The position numbers and the translations under genes are program-made. Shown piece after piece: positions 48,993 to 56,060 of a stretch of 64,000 nt of DNA. The notes beneath the pieces were generated by a model. That model was given only the letters and a program-made list of their open reading frames with translations. It was not told the origin of the DNA and ran no database searches. The stretch spans positions 1 through 64,000 of the forward strand of contig JAFDVS010000028.1 of the NCBI GenBank assembly GCA_018268935.1. The letters run 5' to 3'. Position 1 is the first letter of the stretch. Every line of letters begins with the position of its first letter. This DNA is from Acidobacteriota bacterium. Lineage in GTDB: Bacteria; Acidobacteriota; Terriglobia; Bryobacterales; Bryobacteraceae.

Positions 48993-51634
48993 GTATGGCT
49001 TTGGTGAGAGTTTTTGTTGCGTCGCCGAGTGATGTGGAGGAGGAGCGGGGGCATGTGGCCGCGGTGGCGGCGGCGTTGAATGGGTATGTGGCGGAGTTGC
49101 ATGGGGTGCAGTTCCGGGTGGTGGGGTGGCGGACGGATGTGCGGTTTCGTGTTGACGTGAAGGGGCCGCAGGGGCCGATTGATGTGGATGTGCCGGTGGA
49201 GAAGTGCGATGTGGTGGTGGGGATTTTTTGGAAGCGGTTTGGGCCGGGGACGGTGGATGAGGTGCGGCGCGCGGTTGGGGCGAAGAAGCCGGAGGTGGTG
49301 TTGTGCTTTAACAAGACTCCGTGGTCGCCGGAGAACGAGGATGAGGGGGAGCACATGATGGGGATTCTGAAGTTTCGGAAGGAGATTCCGGGGCTTCATT
49401 TGGATTATGTGGGGGAGCAGGATTTTCGGGATAAGATTCGGGGGTGGTTTGAGAAGTACTTGAAGGCGCATTTCCCGATTGCTGGTGGCAAGGCGGTGGC
49501 TGGTGATCCTACTCGGTATAACCAGAAACTGCGGGAGGAGACTTCGTACTTCGAAGTTCAGGGGTTGGAGGTGGGGGATAGCAAGGTGTACCGGTGGCCG
49601 ATTGAGGAGTTCTATATTCCGTTGACGACCGCGGGTTCCGTGCCATTGGTGGAGGCGCTGTCGGCGCATCGGAAGTTGTTTGTGGTGGGGGATCCGGGGG
49701 CGGGGAAGAGTACGTTTCTGCGGCTGATGGCGTATCGGGCGTGCAATGAGTATGCGGGCGGCGGGCCTTTGCCGTTGCTGATCGGGGCGTCGGCGCTGGC
49801 TGAGTTTGTGAAAGGTTCCTCCGATCTCTCGGCGGACTGGATTGCGCAGTTCGCGGGTTCGCAGTGTGAGAAGAACAACCGGGAGTTGGGGGCGGAGTAT
49901 TTTCGCGCGGTGTTGAAGGCGGGCCGGTGTCTGGTGTTGATCGATGGGATGGATGAGACTCCGGATGAAAGGCAGCGGGGGCGGTTGGCGAAATTGATTC
50001 AGAACGCGGCGCTGGCGTATGACAAGTGCCGGTTTGTGGTGACGTCGCGGCCGGAGGGAAAGGTTCCGATTGCGGATTTTGCGGAGACGCAGATTTCGGA
50101 TCTGGAGCCGGATGCGATTCGGGCGTTTCTGGCGAAGTTGGCGAAGCATTTGTACTCGACGGATGGGGATCGGGCACTGACGTTTCAAGCGGAGTTGGAG
50201 AAGGCGGTGGACGGACGGCGTGAGATCCGGAAAATGACGCGGAATCCGGTGATGCTGACGGCGCTGGTGGTGTTGCAGCATAACAACGTGAAGCTGCCCG
50301 AGAAGCGCGCGGAGTTGTATGGGTCGATTCTGGGGTGGTTGTCGAAGCAGCGGGCGAAAGATGACCGGTTGCCGGCGAAGGAGTGTTTGCTGCGGCTGCG
50401 GGAGTTGGCGTTGGCGATGCAGAACGCCGAAGGCGGGCGGCGGAAGCAGGTTACGGTGCATTGGGCGGGGGAGCAGTTGGCGCACCGGTTTGGTGGACGG
50501 GAGAAGGCGGAGCATTTTTTGCGTGCGGAGCAGATGGATAGCGGGATAGTGGTGAGCCGGGGGAAGGAACTGGCGTATTGGCATCTGACGTTTCAGGAAT
50601 ATCTGGCGGCGTGGGAGATTGCGGGGTGGGCGGATGGGGATCAGCATAAGTTGCTTGTGTCCAGTGGGAAGATCCATGCACCGGAATGGCGGGAGACGGT
50701 GCTGTTGTACACGGCGATGTTGCATGAGGCCGGGGCGCCGAAGGTGGATGCTCTGCTGAAAGAGATTCTGGACAAGATGGGGCCGGGGTTGGCGGATCGG
50801 GCGAAGTGCGTGGGGTTGATTGGGGCTCTGTTGCGGGATTTGGTGGGGTATGAGGTGACGGATCCACGTTATGCGGAATCTTTGTGTTTGGTGATGGATA
50901 TTTTTGACAAGGAGAAGTCGAAGGGGGTGAGGTTTGAGGATCGGCTGGCGGCGGCGGAGGCTTTGGGGGTTGCGGGGGATCCTCGGATTGTGGAGCAGGA
51001 GTGGGTGAGGATTCCGGAGACGCGGAATTATTGGATTGGGGCAAAGAGTGATGATAAGGAGGCTTGGGAGGATGAGCCTTTGCGCGAGGTGAACCTGGCT
51101 GAGTTCCGGATTGGGAAGTATCCGGTGACAGTGTTGCAGTATGCGGAATTTGTGGAGGATGGGACGACTCCGGATCGGGTGCCGGAGAGGTGGGAGGAGC
51201 AACAGGAGCATCCGAATTGGCCGGTGGTGAACGTGACTTGGCATCAGGCTACGGCGTATTGTGAGTGGGCCGGGGTGCGGTTGCCGACGGAAGAAGAATG
51301 GGAACGCGCGGCGCGTGGTCCGGAGTGTACGAAGTATCCGTGGGGGAATAAGGACATCGATCCTTCGCGAGCGAATTACGATATGAAGGTCGGCAAGCCG
51401 ACGCCGGTGGGGCTGTATCCGAGCGGGGCGAGTGCGGAGGGCGCGCTCGATTTGATTGGGAATGTTCTGGAGTGGACGTCGTCGGAATGGGAGAAGGGGA
51501 GTGGGACGTACGTGTGGCGGGGCGGTTCCTTCCTCAGCAATCGTAGGTACGCGCGCGCGTCGTGCCGTAACTACTACCTGCCGCTCGGGCAGTACCTTTA
51601 TCTGGGGTTTCGGGTGGCCGGGGGAATCACTTGA
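48989..51634 (+). CDS. DUF4062-NACHT-FGE/C-type-lectin fusion (NLR-like, DGR-type target)
   Basis: An 881-residue three-part protein. Residues ~5-100 are DUF4062 (VRVFVASPSDVEEERGHV, CDVVVGIFWKRFG). A NACHT-type NTPase follows with Walker A GDPGAGKST at 234-242, Walker B LVLIDGMDE at 315-323, RFVVTSRPEG and the winged-helix segment LAYWHLTFQEYLAAW. Residues ~670-881 form an FGE-sulfatase/C-type-lectin domain (RIGKYPVTVLQYAEF, RLPTEEEWERAARG, VWRGGSF, LGFRVAGG). DGR targets often end in exactly this fold. The 3' end (51511-51630) has a downstream partner copy in which A replaces seven substituted bases; the affected codons are 849, 850, 852, 854, 859 and 862. Interpretation: an intracellular sensor of NLR type, probably antiphage, with a ligand-binding tail that has been diversified. 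Its start overlaps the preceding gene by 4 bp. Confidence 0.85.
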   Translation: MSMALVRVFVASPSDVEEERGHVAAVAAALNGYVAELHGVQFRVVGWRTDVRFRVDVKGPQGPIDVDVPVEKCDVVVGIFWKRFGPGTVDEVRRAVGAKKPEVVLCFNKTPWSPENEDEGEHMMGILKFRKEIPGLHLDYVGEQDFRDKIRGWFEKYLKAHFPIAGGKAVAGDPTRYNQKLREETSYFEVQGLEVGDSKVYRWPIEEFYIPLTTAGSVPLVEALSAHRKLFVVGDPGAGKSTFLRLMAYRACNEYAGGGPLPLLIGASALAEFVKGSSDLSADWIAQFAGSQCEKNNRELGAEYFRAVLKAGRCLVLIDGMDETPDERQRGRLAKLIQNAALAYDKCRFVVTSRPEGKVPIADFAETQISDLEPDAIRAFLAKLAKHLYSTDGDRALTFQAELEKAVDGRREIRKMTRNPVMLTALVVLQHNNVKLPEKRAELYGSILGWLSKQRAKDDRLPAKECLLRLRELALAMQNAEGGRRKQVTVHWAGEQLAHRFGGREKAEHFLRAEQMDSGIVVSRGKELAYWHLTFQEYLAAWEIAGWADGDQHKLLVSSGKIHAPEWRETVLLYTAMLHEAGAPKVDALLKEILDKMGPGLADRAKCVGLIGALLRDLVGYEVTDPRYAESLCLVMDIFDKEKSKGVRFEDRLAAAEALGVAGDPRIVEQEWVRIPETRNYWIGAKSDDKEAWEDEPLREVNLAEFRIGKYPVTVLQYAEFVEDGTTPDRVPERWEEQQEHPNWPVVNVTWHQATAYCEWAGVRLPTEEEWERAARGPECTKYPWGNKDIDPSRANYDMKVGKPTPVGLYPSGASAEGALDLIGNVLEWTSSEWEKGSGTYVWRGGSFLSNRRYARASCRNYYLPLGQYLYLGFRVAGGIT
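51511..51630 (+). repeat. Variable-region (VR)-like 3' end of the NACHT-lectin gene
   Basis: The first 64 bases (51511-51574) align without gaps to 51744-51807. They differ at 51533, 51534, 51537, 51544, 51548, 51564 and 51572. The downstream copy has A at each of these positions. Beyond 51575 the two copies stay alignable in frame but differ also at other bases. Confidence 0.75.
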
Positions 51635-51683
51635 ATTTTTTCCCTTTTCCCTTGAAATTTTGAGGAAAGCCACGTGGGGGAGT

Positions 51684-51705
51684 CCGAGGGGGCTAGCCCC
51701 CTCGG
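51684..51705. other. 22-bp perfect GC palindrome between the two repeats
   Basis: A perfect inverted repeat with 11-bp arms centred on GGCTAGCC, with an extra GTCCG/CGGAC pair outside it. It lies 50 bp after the target-gene stop and 39 bp before the template-like repeat. It may be a DGR hairpin/cruciform of the kind found downstream of variable regions, or a terminator; no T-tract follows, but a T-rich stretch precedes it at 51635-51650. Confidence 0.55.
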
Positions 51706-51743
51706 CGGACGCTGCTATACTGATCGGCGGAACACGGCCGTAA

Positions 51744-51860
51744 CGTGTGGCGGGGCGGTTCCTTCAACAACAATCGAAGGAACGCGCGCGCGTCGTACCG
51801 TAACAACTGCCGGCCGGTCGGCGGGAGCGTGCTATTCCGCTTCCGGGCCGTGGTCCGGCG
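51744..51860 (+). repeat. Template-region (TR)-like partial repeat, non-coding or remnant
   Basis: Repeats the 3' end of the NACHT-lectin gene at an offset of 233 bp. Its first 64 bases carry 15 adenines mostly in AAC codons (translated GGSFNNNRRNARASYRNN, the look of DGR templates); seven of these are replaced in the gene and none of the 49 other bases is. From 51808 on the copy itself is poor in A and differs at G and C sites, so this part is decayed or was itself mutated. The frame runs on into the RAYT gene, but I do not regard it as coding. The rest of the 51635-51984 gap holds the palindrome and a REP-like sequence. Confidence 0.65.
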
Positions 51861-51869
51861 GCAGAAGGT

Positions 51870-52530
51870 GAAGGACCGCTTGCTGACGCGCGCGGCTCCG
51901 AAGATTGGCTCGGAGCTCAAGCGAAAATGGACGACGTTTGGCGCGGGTGAGGAGGATTTCCCTTGTATATTGGGGAATGATTGGATGCGGTATTTCGTCA
52001 CTTTTAGCTGCTACGGCGCGCGGCTTCACGGAGATGAATCGGGTTCGGTGGACCGGTGGCATAATCTGTATGGAGGCCGTGTGGTGGAGGCTGATGCGCA
52101 ACGTGCCGAAGCGGAACGGCTTAGCATGGACCAACCTGCTTATGTGATGGACGGCGAGCGGCGTGTGGTGGTGCTTCAGGCGGTTGCGGAGGTCTGCAAG
52201 CACCGCGGTTGGAATCTCTTAGCCGCACATGTGCGGACGAATCATGTGCATGTTGTGGTGGAAGCGGAAGTTGCGCCTGAGAAGGTGATGAATGATTGCA
52301 AGGTCTATGCGAGCAGGGCGTTGAACCGGCTGGAAGGTGAAGAAGCGGGGCGGAGGAGATGGGCACGCCATGGTAGTACACGATGGCTGTGGAAGGATCA
52401 GGATGTTCGTGAGGCGATTCGTTATGTGGTGGATGAGCAGGGCGAGCCGATGGCGGTGTTTCTGGGGGAGGTGCCGTGACGGGGAGGGGCGAGAGATGGG
52501 GACCGCTTGCTTACGCGCGCGGCTCTGAAA
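51870..52530 (+). mobile_element. REPtron-like unit: RAYT gene between direct REP-like repeats
   Basis: Near-identical ~30-bp sequences flank the RAYT gene in direct orientation, at 51870-51903 and 52498-52530. They share GACCGCTTGCT and ACGCGCGCGGCTC with single differences at two sites. CCGC and GCGG arms within each can pair. A RAYT gene flanked by REP sequences is the known REPtron arrangement. Confidence 0.6.
51985..52479 (+). CDS. REP-associated tyrosine transposase (RAYT, Y1/HUH family)
   Basis: A 164-residue Y1-type transposase (IS200-like superfamily) from ATG 51985. The HUH motif is H87-V-H89 (RTNHVHVVVEAE) and the catalytic Tyr is probably Y108 (CKVYASRAL). The N-terminus FVTFSCYGARLHGDE is typical of acidobacterial RAYTs. 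RAYTs bind and cleave REP hairpins and are usually single-copy genes. The frame is open upstream to 51745 through the template-like repeat, but the family domain begins at this ATG. It occupies the position where a DGR reverse transcriptase would be expected. Confidence 0.85.
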   Translation: MRYFVTFSCYGARLHGDESGSVDRWHNLYGGRVVEADAQRAEAERLSMDQPAYVMDGERRVVVLQAVAEVCKHRGWNLLAAHVRTNHVHVVVEAEVAPEKVMNDCKVYASRALNRLEGEEAGRRRWARHGSTRWLWKDQDVREAIRYVVDEQGEPMAVFLGEVP

Positions 52531-52561
52531 TGAATGCGCGGATTAGATGCGGAGGGGAATG

Positions 52562-55500
52562 TTAGTCGCGGGTCAAGACGCGGCTCATTTCGGCGATCAG
52601 GGCGGCTTGGACGAAGGGTTTGGAGATGTGGCCGTCCATTCCTGCCGCCACACAACGTTCGATGTCCTCTCGGAAGGCGGAGGCAGTGAGGGCGATGATG
52701 GGGGTGCGGCGGCCGTTTTCCATTTGGCGCATTTCGCGGGCGGCGTCGGTGCCGTCGAGCTCGGGCATCATCAGATCCATCAGGACTACGTCGTATTCAC
52801 CCTTTTGGAATAACGCGACGCCTTCACGGCCGTTGTTGGCGATGGTGACTTCGTTGCCTAACATTTCGAGCATTTTGGCGGCGACCCTTTGATTTACTGC
52901 GTTGTCTTCGCAAAGGAGGATGCGGAGACCTTGGGGAAGATATGGCGTTGCCGCTGGGGCTTGGGCGGGCATCTCGTCGAGGACGGGCATCTCGATGGTG
53001 AAGGAGAATGTGCTGCCCCGGCCGAGCTCGCTGTCGAGGTGGATGCGGCCGCCCATCATTTCGACGAGCTCGCGGGTGATGGCGAGACCGAGGCCGGTGC
53101 CGCCGTATTGACGCTGGGTGTGGCGGTCGGCTTGTTCGAAGGCTCCGAAGATGCGCTGGCGGCGGTCGGCGGCGATGCCGATGCCTTCGTCACGGACGGC
53201 GATGGTGACGCTGGCGTGATGGGATTTGACGGTGGCGGTGGCGTAGATGGTGACTCGGCCTCGGGGGGTGAATTTGATGGCGTTGGAGGTGAGGTTGGTG
53301 AGGATTTGACGGAGACGCTTGGGGTCGCCGAGGGTGACGATGGAACAGTTGGTGATGTCGGTGGCGACGGTGATGGCTTTTTCGCGGGCGAGGCCGTTCA
53401 TGAGGCTGGCGACTTCCTGGATGCACTCGTCGAGGAGGAAGGGGGAATGGTCGAGCTCGAATTTGCCGGCTTCGATTTTGGCCATGTCGAGGACGTCGTT
53501 GAGGAGGCCGAGGAGGGAGATGGCGGATTTGCGGAGGGTGACGACCTGGCCCTCTTGCTCGCCGTCGAGGCGCTGGGCGAGGAGAAGGAGATCGGCCATG
53601 CCGAGGACGCCGTTGAGGGGGGTGCGGATTTCATGGCTCATGCTGGCGAGGAAGGCGGATTTGGCGCGGTTGGCTTCTTCGGCGGCGGCGAGGAGCTTGG
53701 CGATTTCGGATTTCTGGTGCTCGATCATTTGGGTGCGGAGGCGGACGGCCTCTTCGAGACCGCGCTGGCGGCGAATGATCATGCGCATGCGGAGATACCA
53801 GTAGACCTGGACGAAGATGCCGAGGGCGAGGAGGACGGCGAGTCCGGCCCAACCGGTTTGCCACCAGGGGGTGAGGACTTCGAAGGAGATGGTGGCGGGC
53901 TTTTCGCTGCGGCCGGTGACGGGGCTGATGGCGTAGGCTTCGAAGCTGTAGTGGCCGGGCGGGAGCGTGGGGTAACGGATTTCGCGCTGGGTGGTTTCGA
54001 CCCAATCGCGATCGACGCCGGAGAGGCGGTAGCGGAAACGGATGCCTCGGGTGGAGAGGAAGGTGAGGGCGGCGAGGTTGACGTGGAGGTGGGCCTGATC
54101 GGCGGCAACGCGGGGGAGGGGGCCGCCGTCGCCGAAGCCCCAGGAGACGATGGCGACGCGAGGAGGGGCGGGCGCATGGCCGGGCTCAGCGCCGAGGTAG
54201 TGGGAGACTCCGCGGGCGGTGCCGATCCAGGCTCCGCCGTTGGCGTCGAGAGCCATGGAGGTATGGACGCAGTCGTTCCAGACGAGGCCGTCGTTGCGGC
54301 TGTGGTGGATCCAGCGGCCGTTGTCGAGGAGGTTGACGCCGTTGTCGGTGCCGACCCAGATGCGATCGTTGGCGGAGGCGGCGAGGGAATAGATGCGGTC
54401 GGAGGAGAGGCCGTTGGCGGTGTCGAAGTGGATGGCTTCGCGGATGGCTCCGGTGGGTTCGAAGCGGAGCTGGGTGACGCCGAGGGCGTCGGAGTAGCTG
54501 ACGAGGACGGAACCATCGGGGTGGGCGGCGACGTGGCGGAGGCGGTTATGGCGGAGTCCGTGGGCCATGCCGTAGCGGCGCCAATCGCCGTTGTGATAGC
54601 GGAGCAGGCCGTTGGTGGAGGCGATCCATACGGGGCCGGCGGGGGAAGGGGCGACATCGAGCTGGAGTTCGCCGGGTTCGGCGCCGGGCGGGTTGATGTT
54701 GGTGAAGTGGTAACGTGCGCCGTTGCGGGTGGCGAGTTGGAGAATGCCGACGCCGGCGATCCAGAGGTTTTCCTGGGCGTCGATGGCGAGGCGGCGGACG
54801 GGGCGTTTGGGGAGAGGGTAGACGGTGGGTTTGAGGGTGTGGATGTCGAATTGGACGAGGCCTTCGGATTCGAAGGCGGCCCAGACGGAGTCATTGCTGG
54901 AGGCGAGGGCGTCGGCTACGCCGGGGCGGAGTTGGGCTATTCTGTTTTGGTTGAGGATGGCGAGGTTTTTGCTGGTGGCGATCCAGGCGCGGTGGAGGGA
55001 ATCTTCGGTGATGGCGTGAATGTAGGCGCCCTGGAGGCCATCGCGCTGGGTCCAGTTCTCCCAATTGCCACGACCGGCCCAGCGGGCGAGGCCGGAGCCG
55101 GCGGTGCCGAGCCAGAGGGAGCCTTCGGTGTCTTCCCAGGCGCAGGTGATATCGGGCGGGAGCCCGTTTGCTTCGGTGACGTGACGCCAGGCGCCGTTGA
55201 CCTGCATGAGGAGTCCACGGGGGGTGTTGGTGATGAGCGTACCTTTTGCGGTGATGTGGAGTTGGGCGCCGGGCTCAATGGGTTCCGCGGTGAGTTGGCC
55301 GGTTGGGGAGATGCGGACGAGGTGTTTTGCGCCACGGGCGTAGAGATTGCCGGCGGGGTCTTGGGCGAAGGCACTCCAGGAATCGGTGGGGAGGCCTTGG
55401 GCTTTTGAAAACTCGGTGGTTCCGGCGGGGGATTGGCGGCAGATATGGGGGCCGCAGTCGCGCCAGAGTGCGTTGCCGGGTGAGTAGTGGATGGCGGTGA

Positions 55501-55978
55501 CGGAGTCAGGGGAGACGGAAACGCCTCGCCAGCCGCCGTTGTCGAGTTCGATGCGGAAGATGCCGCGTTCGGTGGCAGCGAAGAGGCGGTTGTCTGGGGT
55601 GGTGGTGAGGGGGGAAGCGGCTGCAAGTGTGGGGTTGCCGGGGAGTGCGAGGGGGACGAAGCGGGCGCCATTCCAGCGGGCGACGCCGTTCTGCGTGGCG
55701 ACCCAGATTGTCTTGTCGGTGCTTTCGGCGAGGCCGGAGACATAGGCGGCGGGGAGTCCGGCCTTGTTGGCGTAGCGGGTGAAGTGTTCACCGTCGTAGC
55801 GGAAAACGCCGTTGGCGGTGCCGATCCAGAGGAAGCCCTTGTGGTCTTGAAGGATGGAGGTGATGGTGAGGTTGAGGAGGCCCTCTTCCTGGCCGAAGAG
55901 GCGGAAGCCGTACTGCTGCGCTGTTACCTGGAGAGCAGGCAGAGAGAGAAGGCAGAGCCTGAGCAGAAGGAGGCGCAT
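52562..55978 (-). CDS. Two-component-propeller hybrid histidine kinase/response regulator
   Basis: From ATG 55978 the protein has 1138 residues with a signal peptide (RLLLLRLCLLSLPALQVTAQQ). About fourteen Reg_prop-type blades (KGFLWIGTANGVFRYDG, EGSLWLGTAGSGLARW) form two periplasmic propellers, then a Y_Y_Y domain (IRFRYRLSGVDRDWVETTQREIRYPTLPPGHYSF cut into strands), one membrane span (GLAVLLALGIFVQVYWYL), HisKA with SMSHEIRTPLNGV, HATPase (DEGIGIA, GGTGLGLAI) and a C-terminal receiver with Asp in VVLMDLMMPELDG. Such hybrids sense extracellular carbohydrates in Bacteroidetes; here the ligand is unknown. A longer GTG start at 56074 would overlap the divergent kinase gene. Confidence 0.9.
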   Translation of the reverse strand: MRLLLLRLCLLSLPALQVTAQQYGFRLFGQEEGLLNLTITSILQDHKGFLWIGTANGVFRYDGEHFTRYANKAGLPAAYVSGLAESTDKTIWVATQNGVARWNGARFVPLALPGNPTLAAASPLTTTPDNRLFAATERGIFRIELDNGGWRGVSVSPDSVTAIHYSPGNALWRDCGPHICRQSPAGTTEFSKAQGLPTDSWSAFAQDPAGNLYARGAKHLVRISPTGQLTAEPIEPGAQLHITAKGTLITNTPRGLLMQVNGAWRHVTEANGLPPDITCAWEDTEGSLWLGTAGSGLARWAGRGNWENWTQRDGLQGAYIHAITEDSLHRAWIATSKNLAILNQNRIAQLRPGVADALASSNDSVWAAFESEGLVQFDIHTLKPTVYPLPKRPVRRLAIDAQENLWIAGVGILQLATRNGARYHFTNINPPGAEPGELQLDVAPSPAGPVWIASTNGLLRYHNGDWRRYGMAHGLRHNRLRHVAAHPDGSVLVSYSDALGVTQLRFEPTGAIREAIHFDTANGLSSDRIYSLAASANDRIWVGTDNGVNLLDNGRWIHHSRNDGLVWNDCVHTSMALDANGGAWIGTARGVSHYLGAEPGHAPAPPRVAIVSWGFGDGGPLPRVAADQAHLHVNLAALTFLSTRGIRFRYRLSGVDRDWVETTQREIRYPTLPPGHYSFEAYAISPVTGRSEKPATISFEVLTPWWQTGWAGLAVLLALGIFVQVYWYLRMRMIIRRQRGLEEAVRLRTQMIEHQKSEIAKLLAAAEEANRAKSAFLASMSHEIRTPLNGVLGMADLLLLAQRLDGEQEGQVVTLRKSAISLLGLLNDVLDMAKIEAGKFELDHSPFLLDECIQEVASLMNGLAREKAITVATDITNCSIVTLGDPKRLRQILTNLTSNAIKFTPRGRVTIYATATVKSHHASVTIAVRDEGIGIAADRRQRIFGAFEQADRHTQRQYGGTGLGLAITRELVEMMGGRIHLDSELGRGSTFSFTIEMPVLDEMPAQAPAATPYLPQGLRILLCEDNAVNQRVAAKMLEMLGNEVTIANNGREGVALFQKGEYDVVLMDLMMPELDGTDAAREMRQMENGRRTPIIALTASAFREDIERCVAAGMDGHISKPFVQAALIAEMSRVLTRD

Positions 55979-56060
55979 GCGCAGGTGGACCAGTTTCGAT
56001 CGGTTTTCCGAGTTAGGAAGTAGATCGACGGGATAGGGGTAGGACTTTATTATTAAGCTT

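Noticed and set aside
47987..51673. 1228-codon - strand frame opposite the FG-GAP and NACHT genes
   Set aside because: Arg/Pro/His-rich translation caused by strong G-skew of the coding strand; no domains.
51745..51984. N-terminal extension of the RAYT protein through the template-like repeat
   Set aside because: The frame is open, but the 80 extra residues are the repeat and low-complexity sequence; the RAYT family domain starts at ATG 51985.
52889..55408. 839-codon + strand frame opposite the propeller hybrid kinase
   Set aside because: Low-complexity Gly/Asp/Glu translation; antisense shadow of a well-supported multi-domain gene.
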